Below are positions 23,777 to 30,516 of a DNA stretch of 30,516 nucleotides, piece by piece; within the stretch, counting starts at the first letter, position 1, and every line of letters begins with the position of its first letter. The DNA comes from Bifidobacterium breve (GTDB lineage Bacteria; Actinomycetota; Actinomycetes; S36-B12): assembly GCA_945885645.1 (NCBI GenBank), contig CAMCYV010000005.1, positions 1-30,516 of the forward strand, in the 5' to 3' direction. The position numbers and the translations under genes were made by a program. The notes under the pieces are model-generated. The model was not told where the DNA came from and did not search any database. It saw only the letters and a list, made by a program, of their open reading frames with translations.

Positions 23777-24478
23777 GTGAGCCTTTCGCATCCGCTATTT
23801 CGCCCCAGTCCAATCAAAGGGGTGCTCTTTGACTTTCATTCAACCTTGATTGACCAAGGAAGTAGTGAATTATGGCTGGAAATCGCGTGCGCAAGTGTGG
23901 AACTTGATCCACTGGACTACATGGAACACATGGACATCGTTGCCAAGTTGAACTCGATTGTTGAATTCGCCCGCATTGAGGATCCACACCACAGCCGAGA
24001 TCTCAGCGGAGCAGCCCATGAAGAGATCTTTACCCGGCTCCTTGGCGACTTCACGGAGGAACCGCTCACCTCGGCGCTCTACTCAAGTCTTACCCAGGCT
24101 TGGTTCCCCTATGAAGACACACTCCCGGTTCTCGATGCCCTACGCGAGCAAGGAATCACGACTGCGATTATTTCAAACATTGCCATTGACCTGAACGAGA
24201 TAATGGCTCGGATGGGTCTTGCGAACTGCGTTGATCATGTCTTTACTTCGGCGCAGTTAGGTTACGTAAAACCGAATCCTGAGATTTTTCTGGCAGTGAG
24301 TGAGGCCATCGGAATCGGCCCGGAGGGCTTACTCATGGTTGGAGACAATGCGATCGATGACGGTGGCGCAGGCGCTGCCGGGATTCGAACTTTGATTCTT
24401 CCGCGAACTACAGGACCAATTCACGGTCTTGCCACGGTACTCGGCGTAGTCGCTGGATCTAGAGCCCTTGACTCTTAG
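23777..24478 (+). CDS. HAD family hydrolase with atypical motif I
   Basis: The 233-residue product has the HAD fold with a cap domain at about residues 30-105. Motif I reads FDFHSTL, so the nucleophilic aspartate is kept but the second aspartate, the general acid/base of phosphatases, is histidine. Motif II is ISN, motif III lysine is in YVKPNPEIF and motif IV is MVGDNAIDDGGAGAAG. Haloacid dehalogenases also lack the second aspartate, so a phosphatase role is uncertain. The gene is inserted on plus between the minus-strand lysS and coaX genes. The GTG start is supported by the -10 element. It converges on coaX with a 21-base gap. Confidence 0.85.
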   Translation: MSLSHPLFRPSPIKGVLFDFHSTLIDQGSSELWLEIACASVELDPLDYMEHMDIVAKLNSIVEFARIEDPHHSRDLSGAAHEEIFTRLLGDFTEEPLTSALYSSLTQAWFPYEDTLPVLDALREQGITTAIISNIAIDLNEIMARMGLANCVDHVFTSAQLGYVKPNPEIFLAVSEAIGIGPEGLLMVGDNAIDDGGAGAAGIRTLILPRTTGPIHGLATVLGVVAGSRALDS

Positions 24479-24499
24479 CTTCTGATAGGACGGGTTTTG

Positions 24500-25258
24500 C
24501 TAGGCCTGATTTTTTTCAAAAAGTAACGCCAGACCCAGAAGAGTCAGATCGGGCTCATGGTGGGTAATACTTCGTGATTCAGTCACAACCACTTGACTGA
24601 GTCCACCAGTTGCAACCACCGCCGTGACGGCACCAAGCTCTTCGATGATTCGGCCCACTAATCCGTCCACTTGACCCGCAAATCCAAAGACCGCACCTGA
24701 CTGAAGAGCCTCAACTGTATTTTTACCAATTACCGAACGCGGCGCCACTAATTCAACCTGCCGTAATTGCGCTGCACGTTGGGCTAGCGCCTCAATTGAA
24801 ATTTCAATACCAGGCGCTAACGCGCCACCAAGGAATTCACCTTTCTCGGACACTACGTCGAGGTTGGTCGAAGTTCCGAAATCAACAACGATGCATGGAC
24901 CACCGAAAAGATAGTGAGCCGCAAGTGTATTGACGATTCGGTCGGCCCCAACCTCTTTCGGATTGTCGGTAAGTATCGGGACTCCCGTCTTGATTCCAGG
25001 CTCCACGATCACGACGGGAAGGTCGGAGTAATAACGCTCGATCATGAGTCTCATTTGATGCAAGACTGCTGGCACGGTGCTGCATAAAGCTACACCCGTG
25101 GCCTCAGGTTCATCTTCAAGTAAACCGCGGTACTTCAGCGCAAGCTCGTCAGCAGTCTGCGCTGGGTCGGTGTTAATCCGCCACGATTTATGAAGGACCC
25201 GATTTTCATATAGGCCAATAACCGTATTTGTATTTCCCACATCAATCGCGAGCAGCAT
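24500..25258 (-). CDS. coaX: Type III pantothenate kinase
   Basis: CoaX phosphorylates pantothenate with ATP in the first step of CoA synthesis. The 252-residue product belongs to the ASKHA fold: the P-loop AIDVGNTNTVIGLY at the N-terminus, the pantothenate-binding GADRIVNTLAA near residue 104, VVDFGTSTNLDVV near 125, and ALAPGIEISIEAL. It shares one base with nadC (TAATG), so it is the last gene of the DUF2520-panC-nadB-nadC-coaX operon; the product of PanC is its substrate. The family call is secure. Confidence 0.95.
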   Translation of the reverse strand: MLLAIDVGNTNTVIGLYENRVLHKSWRINTDPAQTADELALKYRGLLEDEPEATGVALCSTVPAVLHQMRLMIERYYSDLPVVIVEPGIKTGVPILTDNPKEVGADRIVNTLAAHYLFGGPCIVVDFGTSTNLDVVSEKGEFLGGALAPGIEISIEALAQRAAQLRQVELVAPRSVIGKNTVEALQSGAVFGFAGQVDGLVGRIIEELGAVTAVVATGGLSQVVVTESRSITHHEPDLTLLGLALLFEKNQA

Positions 25259-26157
25259 TAGTTCAACTCCATCCGAAGGTCGGCACCGATATCGAGAACA
25301 GGAGCAGAGTGGGTAATCGCCCCAACCGCAACGTAGTCAACTCCGGTAGTCGCTACATCGGCAGCCGAGTCGATCGTGAAACCTCCTGAGGCCTCTAACT
25401 TCGCGCGACCAGCAGTAACTTTGACTGCTTCTCTCAATTCGTCGATGGAGAAATTGTCCAGTAGAACTAGGTCTGCTCCAACCGCGAGGGCTTCCTCTAG
25501 TTGATCAAGTGAATCAACCTCGACTTCGACCGGGAGGTCGGGGAAACATTTCTTAATCAGTTCATACGCTTGCGCAACCCCGCCAGCGGCCACCACGTGA
25601 TTGTCTTTGATTAGTGCTGCGTCTGAGAGGTTCATCCGGTGATTAAGTCCCCCGCCACACCTCACCGCGTATTTTTCCAGTGTTCGAAGCCCGGGAGTTG
25701 TCTTTCGGGTATCACGCACTTTGGTACCTGACGCCCCCAGAGCTGTGGCCCACGCCTGTGTCGCGGTTGCGATGGCGCTCAGATGGCTCAGCAAATTCAG
25801 TGCGGGACGTTCCCCCTGCAGCAGGACTCGAGTCGGCCCGGTGATCGAGATGAGAACCTGACCCGCGAGGACATTGTCGCCGTCACTCACGGGAGTCTTA
25901 ATAGACACGGAAGCCCCACCCAGAATGACAAATACAGAGGCTGCGACTGGGATCCCGGCAATTGTTCCGGCTTCTCGAGCGACCAAATCCAATATGGAAA
26001 CCTGATCAATGGGGATAGTTGCGATTGAGGTCACGTCACCGTTGTCGTCACAGTCCTCCTGTAGGGCGCGCAGGACAACCTCGGATACATCAAGGAGATT
26101 GAGTCCACCGGCCATGAGTTGGTCTGCCAGTTCCTTCTTGATTTTGTGCGGCTGCAT
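25258..26157 (-). CDS. nadC: Nicotinate-nucleotide pyrophosphorylase (QPRTase)
   Basis: NadC converts quinolinate and PRPP to nicotinate mononucleotide, CO2 and pyrophosphate in de novo NAD synthesis. The 299-residue product has the typical RDTRKTTPGLRTLEKYA motif near residue 150, GGGLNHRMNLSDAALIKDNH near 167-186, and the PRPP-side EVEVDSLDQLEEAL and VLLDNF. It overlaps nadB by one base (TGATG) and coaX by one base (TAATG). The start MQPHKIKK is fixed by the TGATG. Confidence 0.96.
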   Translation of the reverse strand: MQPHKIKKELADQLMAGGLNLLDVSEVVLRALQEDCDDNGDVTSIATIPIDQVSILDLVAREAGTIAGIPVAASVFVILGGASVSIKTPVSDGDNVLAGQVLISITGPTRVLLQGERPALNLLSHLSAIATATQAWATALGASGTKVRDTRKTTPGLRTLEKYAVRCGGGLNHRMNLSDAALIKDNHVVAAGGVAQAYELIKKCFPDLPVEVEVDSLDQLEEALAVGADLVLLDNFSIDELREAVKVTAGRAKLEASGGFTIDSAADVATTGVDYVAVGAITHSAPVLDIGADLRMELN

Positions 26158-27794
26158 CAGGTCCCTATTCCAGTGGTCGTTGTGATCAATTCACCATCCG
26201 GTGACCGGTGTGAAACTAGCCGAACCTCAAAATCAGTGCTGCGTTCGGGGTAGTCCTCGCGCCAATGTGAACCGCGCGTCTCTTTCCGAGCTAATGCATT
26301 TGCGATTAACACCTGGGACACCGTGAACAGGTTTGCGCTCTCCCAATCTTCGGTGCATGCACGGGCACCAGTGCGTTCAATGTTGGCCAGCCACTCTTGC
26401 GCGTGGATAAGTGAAGCCTCACTGCGCAGAACACCGGCATTTCTATCCATCACGCTCTGCATATCTCGTCTCACCCGGTGCGGGATTAAAAATGAATCTT
26501 TGGAGGAGTCAGCTTGCACCGGGTGACCTACAAGTTGATCCGAGTCAATGGCGTTCATGATTCGGCGGGAATACACCAAACCCTCCAACAGCGAATTGGA
26601 GGCGAGTCGATTTGCTCCGTGGACTCCAGTGCAGGCAACTTCACCCGCGGCATATAGACCCGAAATACTCGTGCGACCAAAAAGGTCTGTCACCACACCG
26701 CCAGAGACGTAGTGCTGGGCGGGACCTACCGGGATGAGGTCGGTCACCGGATCAATACCGCGTGATCTTGCACTTGCAAGAATTGTGGGGAATCGACGTA
26801 CCCACGTGTCAGCACCCAACATGCGACCATCGAGCCACACATGCGAAGAACCTGATGCGCGCATTACTTTCATGATTTCTTTTGCAACTACATCACGGGG
26901 AGCTAAGTCACCAAGCTCATGAATTGAATCCATGAAAGGCTTTAAGTCTGGGTCAAGTAGACGTGCACCTTCGCCTCGTACAGCCTCACTCACAAGTGGC
27001 TGTTGGCCTTTGGCGAGTGGACCGAGCCACAAAACGGTTGGATGAAACTGGACGAATTCGAGATCAGCGACTCTCGCGCCTGCTCGCAGTGCAAGTGCAA
27101 TCCCATCACCTGTTGAAACATAGGGATTAGTCGTTTGTCCAAAAACTTGGCCGAAACCGCCCGTAGTCAAAATTACCGCTGGGGCTAGAGCCGCACCAAT
27201 TCCATCGCGTTGGCCCGACCCCATCACGTGCAAGGTCACCCCCTGAGCTGCGCCATGTTCGTCGGTCAAAAGGTCAAGGGCCAGCGCGTTCTCAACTATT
27301 TCAATACCTGGATCATTAAGCACCGCGGAGACCAGAGCCCGAGAAATTTCAGCACCGGTTGCATCACCTCCGGCGTGTGCAATGCGGTCGCGGTGATGGC
27401 CACCTTCTCTCGTAAGTGAAATTTCACCGCTCGGATCGAGATCAAAATTTGCACCCAGGGTGATCAAGTCCCGGACAGCCTGCGGTCCTTCTGTGACGAG
27501 CACCTCAACAGCCTGCGGATTACACAATCCCGCACCGGCAGTAATAGTGTCATCTCGGTGTTCTGAAGGTGAATCATCTTCTGCAAGTGCTGCAGCAATG
27601 CCGCCCTGTGCCCAGCGGGTTGATCCTTCATCTATTTGAGCCTTCGTCAGGATGACAACACTTCGACCCGTGCGACGGGCGTGAATTGCTGCAGATAGGC
27701 CAGCAACGCCGGAGCCGATCACGATCACATCAGCTGTGATCTGCCAACCGGGTGAATCCGAGGTCAGCCAGCGTGGGATGTGAATATCACTCAT
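26157..27794 (-). CDS. nadB: L-aspartate oxidase
   Basis: NadB oxidises L-aspartate to iminoaspartate, the substrate of quinolinate synthase. The 545-residue flavoprotein has the FAD motif VIVIGSGVAGLSAA near residue 25, STRWAQGGIAAAL, GGHHRDRIAHAGGDATG, EFVQFHPT and the C-terminal ASNSLLEGLVYSRR. The start overlaps panC by 8 bases. The partner nadA (quinolinate synthase) is not in the window; a panC-nadB-nadC-coaX order without nadA is known from Streptomyces. Succinate dehydrogenase flavoprotein is excluded by context and motif order. Confidence 0.95.
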   Translation of the reverse strand: MSDIHIPRWLTSDSPGWQITADVIVIGSGVAGLSAAIHARRTGRSVVILTKAQIDEGSTRWAQGGIAAALAEDDSPSEHRDDTITAGAGLCNPQAVEVLVTEGPQAVRDLITLGANFDLDPSGEISLTREGGHHRDRIAHAGGDATGAEISRALVSAVLNDPGIEIVENALALDLLTDEHGAAQGVTLHVMGSGQRDGIGAALAPAVILTTGGFGQVFGQTTNPYVSTGDGIALALRAGARVADLEFVQFHPTVLWLGPLAKGQQPLVSEAVRGEGARLLDPDLKPFMDSIHELGDLAPRDVVAKEIMKVMRASGSSHVWLDGRMLGADTWVRRFPTILASARSRGIDPVTDLIPVGPAQHYVSGGVVTDLFGRTSISGLYAAGEVACTGVHGANRLASNSLLEGLVYSRRIMNAIDSDQLVGHPVQADSSKDSFLIPHRVRRDMQSVMDRNAGVLRSEASLIHAQEWLANIERTGARACTEDWESANLFTVSQVLIANALARKETRGSHWREDYPERSTDFEVRLVSHRSPDGELITTTTGIGT

Positions 27795-28641
27795 TCGGAT
27801 TCACTCCTCCCAGTGGCACATTGTCAATCAAACGAGTTGACCCAAGGAGACCGGCAAAAAGTATCCGACCCTCTATCGCAATTTCAGTTCCGTCAAGTTT
27901 ACGGGAAAGATCAGATGTCATAGCGACTAAGTAAGAAGTTTCGATCTGCCCAGACAGCAAGTCCCGCGCTGCACTTAGTTTCGCGTCAACATTTCCTTCA
28001 ACCGCCTGTGCCGTGAAGAGAGCTCGAGAGATAGAAGCCGCTTCAGTACGCTGCTCGGGATTAAGGAAAGCATTGCGCGAGCTCATGGCCAATCCATCGG
28101 GCTCGCGTCGCGTTTGCACTCCAACGACTTTAACGGGGAAGTTCAGTTGTTGCACCATATGCGAAATAAGCGCTAACTGCTGATAATCCTTTTCACCAAA
28201 AGCCGCAAAGTTTGGTTGAACTAGGTTCAGAAGTTTCGCAACAATTGTGAGCATTCCGGCAAAATGCCCAGGACGGTCCACCCCTTCGAGTATCGAACCC
28301 AATGGTCCTGGTTGCACGCTGACATACTGAGAGGTTTGCGTCCCGTCGGGATACATCTCACTCACGCTCGGGGCAAACACGATGTCAACGCCGCTGGCTT
28401 CACATTGTGCAAGATCACTTTCTAATGTCCTTGGGTATTTGGACACTTCGGTTGCATTCCCAAATTGGGTTGGATTCACGAAAATTGACACGACAACTTC
28501 GCCACCGGTCCCGACCAACGTCCTCGATGCATCAACGAGGTCGAGGTGCCCTTGATGCAATGCGCCCATCGTGGGTACAAAAGCCCGAACGACCCCCGGC
28601 TTTCGTGTCAGTTCACTGATCTCATGGATCAACCTGGTCAT
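27787..28641 (-). CDS. panC: Pantoate-beta-alanine ligase (pantothenate synthetase)
   Basis: PanC condenses pantoate and beta-alanine with ATP to make pantothenate. The 284-residue product has the HIGH-like motif in VPTMGALHQGHLDLV at residues 23-37, FVNPTQFG, FGEKDYQQL and SSRNAFL, all typical. Its start overlaps the DUF2520 stop by 4 bases (ATGA) and nadB by 8 bases. panD and panB are not in the window. Together with coaX it links pantothenate to phosphopantothenate in one transcript. Confidence 0.96.
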   Translation of the reverse strand: MTRLIHEISELTRKPGVVRAFVPTMGALHQGHLDLVDASRTLVGTGGEVVVSIFVNPTQFGNATEVSKYPRTLESDLAQCEASGVDIVFAPSVSEMYPDGTQTSQYVSVQPGPLGSILEGVDRPGHFAGMLTIVAKLLNLVQPNFAAFGEKDYQQLALISHMVQQLNFPVKVVGVQTRREPDGLAMSSRNAFLNPEQRTEAASISRALFTAQAVEGNVDAKLSAARDLLSGQIETSYLVAMTSDLSRKLDGTEIAIEGRILFAGLLGSTRLIDNVPLGGVNPNE

Positions 28642-29507
28642 GTTTTTTCCCCTAATTCAATGAGAAGATCCGCTGCTTGATCAACGGAAAGCAGACCTGC
28701 GGCCAGTGCTCGGTCGGTTGCGAGTCTGGCCAGGGCGCGATACGCACTTTGTGAACTTGGACGGTCCAGTAACGCGTCAAGGTGTTTTCGAACTACTTCG
28801 CAGTCACCACGAGCGACCGGACCGGTGAGACCTTTGTCTCCCAGTCGCAAAGCATTATCTAAAGAAGCACTAAGAAGTGGTGCGAGTAGGCGCTGCGGAC
28901 TTTCCATTCCTGACTGTGCCAAAAGAGATGCGGCCTCATTGACAAGGACATTGAGGTAGTTTGAACCCATCACCATCGCGGTGTGGTAAATCGCTCGTGA
29001 CTCTTCGGGGACCCAAACCGGCTCGCCACCCATCTCAACCACGAGTGCCTCGGCTACCGGGCGTAGTACTTCGGTAGTGGTAACCCCAAATGGTGTATCT
29101 GCCAACCGCGCTAGGTCAACGCTGGTTCCCGTGAACGTCATTACCGGGTGAATGGCCATGGGTGATACTTGCGGCGCCGAATCAAATACCGAAATCCCAT
29201 AACTTCCGGAGGTATGTGCCACAAACTGGCCTGGAATGAAAACCTCACTGGAGGAAAAACCTCGAACTAGGTCAGGAAGGACACTGTCGGGAACGGCCAG
29301 AATCACCAATTCAGACTCCGCCACTACTTGATCGGCGGGCTTTATTGGCACCCCAGGAAGGAGCGCTTCTGCACGCAGTCGGGACAAATCTGAAACAGCG
29401 CTAACACCCGTGCAGTTATGACCAGCCAATCGCAGTGCCGCACCCAAGACAGCTCCAACGCGGCCCGCCCCGACTACCCCAATGCGCAAACGGGGAGGTG
29501 CGTCCAT
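28638..29507 (-). CDS. Rossmann-fold DUF2520 oxidoreductase-like protein
   Basis: The 289-residue product begins with an NAD(P)-binding Rossmann domain, GVVGAGRVGAVLGAAL at residues 10-25, followed by VILAVPDSVL and a C-terminal DUF2520 helical domain (YHTAMVMGSNYLNVLV, then GPVARGDCEVVRKHL). The domain layout resembles ketopantoate reductase and P5C reductase. Genes of this family precede panC in many actinobacteria, which makes ketopantoate reduction a reasonable guess, but no residue proves it. It is the first gene of the cofactor operon and has a TAGGCT hexamer 6 bases before its ATG. Confidence 0.85.
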   Translation of the reverse strand: MDAPPRLRIGVVGAGRVGAVLGAALRLAGHNCTGVSAVSDLSRLRAEALLPGVPIKPADQVVAESELVILAVPDSVLPDLVRGFSSSEVFIPGQFVAHTSGSYGISVFDSAPQVSPMAIHPVMTFTGTSVDLARLADTPFGVTTTEVLRPVAEALVVEMGGEPVWVPEESRAIYHTAMVMGSNYLNVLVNEAASLLAQSGMESPQRLLAPLLSASLDNALRLGDKGLTGPVARGDCEVVRKHLDALLDRPSSQSAYRALARLATDRALAAGLLSVDQAADLLIELGEKT

Positions 29508-29513
29508 GTCAAA

Positions 29514-29541
29514 AGCCTAGGGGTGACTAGCGTCATGTCAC
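29514..29541 (-). promoter_or_regulatory. Promoter of the DUF2520-panC-nadB-nadC-coaX operon, leaderless
   Basis: On the minus strand GTGACA (29536-29541), 5 of 6 matches to TTGACA, lies 16 bases before TAGGCT (29514-29519), which ends 6 bases before the ATG at 29507. This is the best-supported promoter in the window. Confidence 0.55.
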
Positions 29542-30408
29542 ATGTCCCCATACATTCCTTGGATCAATGCCTGGGAGGACGCAGCTTTCGGCCCCAGTGG
29601 CTTTTATGGTGAATTCGGGTCCAAGGGGAAAAATCCTTATGAGCACTTTCGCACAGCTGTTACGTCAAATCCGGATTTGGCAGGGGAACTATTTCCCTAT
29701 CTGCTCGAAACCTTTAAATACTGCGGTTCACCTTCGCAATTCTTAATCCTCGACGTCGGTGGATCCGGCGGCTTGCTGATGACCAATTTGCAACCCCTCA
29801 TCCGTGAAAAGGGACTCAACTGGAAAACCCAAATTTACGATGTATCCAGTGGTGACGCGCGGAAAATTCCGATCCGGGAGAAATTTGGTGTCGTGATTGC
29901 CCATGAACTCTTGGATGACATTCCCACTTCTATTGTCGAATTCGACCTGGATCTCACACCACGTCTAGTTCTGGTCGACCCTGTCAGTGGCCATGAACAA
30001 TTGGGTGAATCCATTTCACAACCAGAAAGTGAATGGCTCAATGATTGGTGGCCACAGACCGCACCGCACGCTCGCCGAGAAGTGGGAATCACACGTGATC
30101 ACACCTGGGTTAAATTGGTTAACATCTTCAGTTTTGGTCGGGCAATCGCCATTGACTACTCGCATTCAAAAGATCAAAGGACTAGCGGATTATTTGACGC
30201 CGGAACCCTCACCGGCTATCAACGTGGTAGTTCTGTTCGCGCGGTTCCTAATGGTGAAGTAAACATTACTGCTCATGTCGCATTAGATTCTTGTGCAAGC
30301 GCTGCAGTGGCATCACGGGCAGATATCACAGCTACTTCGATCATTGATATTGATCCCGACCACAACAACTTCCGGTGGCTTATTCAGGACTTTGGAGTTC
30401 GACCATGA
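29542..30408 (+). CDS. SAM-dependent methyltransferase, MidA/NDUFAF7 family
   Basis: The family includes the mitochondrial NDUFAF7/MidA enzyme, which methylates an arginine of the complex I 49-kDa subunit. The 288-residue product has the N-terminal GFYGEFG and HFRTAVTSNPDLA segments, the SAM-binding ILDVGGSGGLLM near residue 75, and VVIAHELLDDIP near 120. It ends 12 bases before a NuoD-like gene, the bacterial counterpart of the 49-kDa subunit, which fits that role (inference). The ATG at 29542 is the only good start; a TAGCGT hexamer lies 8 bases before it. It is divergent from the cofactor operon. Confidence 0.85.
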   Translation: MSPYIPWINAWEDAAFGPSGFYGEFGSKGKNPYEHFRTAVTSNPDLAGELFPYLLETFKYCGSPSQFLILDVGGSGGLLMTNLQPLIREKGLNWKTQIYDVSSGDARKIPIREKFGVVIAHELLDDIPTSIVEFDLDLTPRLVLVDPVSGHEQLGESISQPESEWLNDWWPQTAPHARREVGITRDHTWVKLVNIFSFGRAIAIDYSHSKDQRTSGLFDAGTLTGYQRGSSVRAVPNGEVNITAHVALDSCASAAVASRADITATSIIDIDPDHNNFRWLIQDFGVRP

Positions 30409-30420
30409 AACGATGTGCGC

Positions 30421-30516
30421 ATGCGTAGCGTGATTGCCGGTATTGGCTTGGCCCCCGGCGAGATCAAAATTGATCTTGGTGAATTTCACCCCAGCTCACA
30501 GGGAGGTTTTCAACTA
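30421..30516 (+). CDS. NuoD-like subunit (NADH-quinone oxidoreductase 49-kDa-like), 5' part only
   Basis: The frame is open from the ATG at 30421 to the window edge, 32 codons. The segment IDLGEFHPSSQGGFQL aligns with the N-terminal NuoD motif whose usual form is HPSTHG; here it reads HPSSQG. A GTG at 30415 in the same frame is an alternative start. It lies 12 bases after the MidA-like gene, a sensible neighbour because MidA methylates this subunit in mitochondria. The changed motif suggests a second, divergent NuoD-like copy as found in Streptomyces, but only the N-terminus is visible. Confidence 0.6.
   Translation, partial: MRSVIAGIGLAPGEIKIDLGEFHPSSQGGFQL

Noticed and set aside
24376..24395. 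GTTCGAATCCCGG-like T-loop on the minus strand, as in a tRNA 3' end
   Set aside because: It lies inside the HAD gene and the five bases before the loop do not pair with those after it; no anticodon arm or acceptor stem is found.
1..30516. Mobile element, prophage, CRISPR array or toxin-antitoxin pair
   Set aside because: No transposase, integrase, regular short repeats or small paired genes were found; gene order is that of a conserved actinobacterial core.

Overview
The window is gene-dense bacterial chromosome, almost certainly from an actinobacterium (Actinomycetota). The evidence is a bS22-type 33-residue basic ribosomal protein, a BldC-like regulator, a mycobacterial-type short N-acetylglutamate synthase, and gene order shared with Mycobacterium and Streptomyces around rex/hemD, proC/bldC/bS22, clpC/lysS and panC/nadB/nadC/coaX. 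Base composition looks balanced rather than GC-rich (by eye, not computed). Gaps are very short and many genes overlap, which would fit a small-genome planktonic lineage; that placement is inference. I see no tRNA, rRNA, CRISPR array, insertion sequence, phage gene or integrase. No gap exceeds 300 bases; the longest are 21485-21731 and 9882-10107.

Region 1 (1-7771, minus strand): cytochrome c maturation genes (resB cut by the window edge, ccdA, a TlpA-like lipoprotein thioredoxin), a histidine phosphatase, a hemD fusion gene and the redox regulator rex, then a glutaredoxin-like protein and an acyl-CoA synthetase. The hemA, hemC, hemB and hemL genes that usually sit among these in actinobacteria are absent here. 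Region 2 (7810-14667): a SerB-like HAD phosphatase on plus, facing a long minus-strand run of P-type ATPase, TIM-barrel isomerase, TetR regulator, proC, bldC, bS22 and acyltransferase. The bS22 gene lies in another frame inside the apparent 5' extension of the acyltransferase.

Region 3 (14770-18954): a cysteine-rich protein and radA on plus, a small membrane protein on minus, mutY on plus, and a second small membrane protein on minus; disA is not next to radA. Region 4 (18992-23719, minus): clpC with a structured leader, argA and lysS, with no lsr2. Region 5 (23777-29507): a HAD protein on plus, then a tightly overlapping minus-strand cofactor operon of a DUF2520 reductase, panC, nadB, nadC and coaX, which supplies pantothenate, NAD and the first step of CoA synthesis. 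Region 6 (29542-30516, plus): a MidA-type methyltransferase and the start of a NuoD-like gene.

Regulatory signals: six genes have a TANNNT hexamer 6-7 bases before the start codon, as expected for leaderless transcripts. There are palindromes at the divergent promoter near 17601 and in the clpC leader, and candidate Rex sites before rex. I found no clearly new multi-gene system. The most unusual points are the stripped heme locus with a lone hemD, the embedded bS22 gene, and the uncharacterised palindromes.
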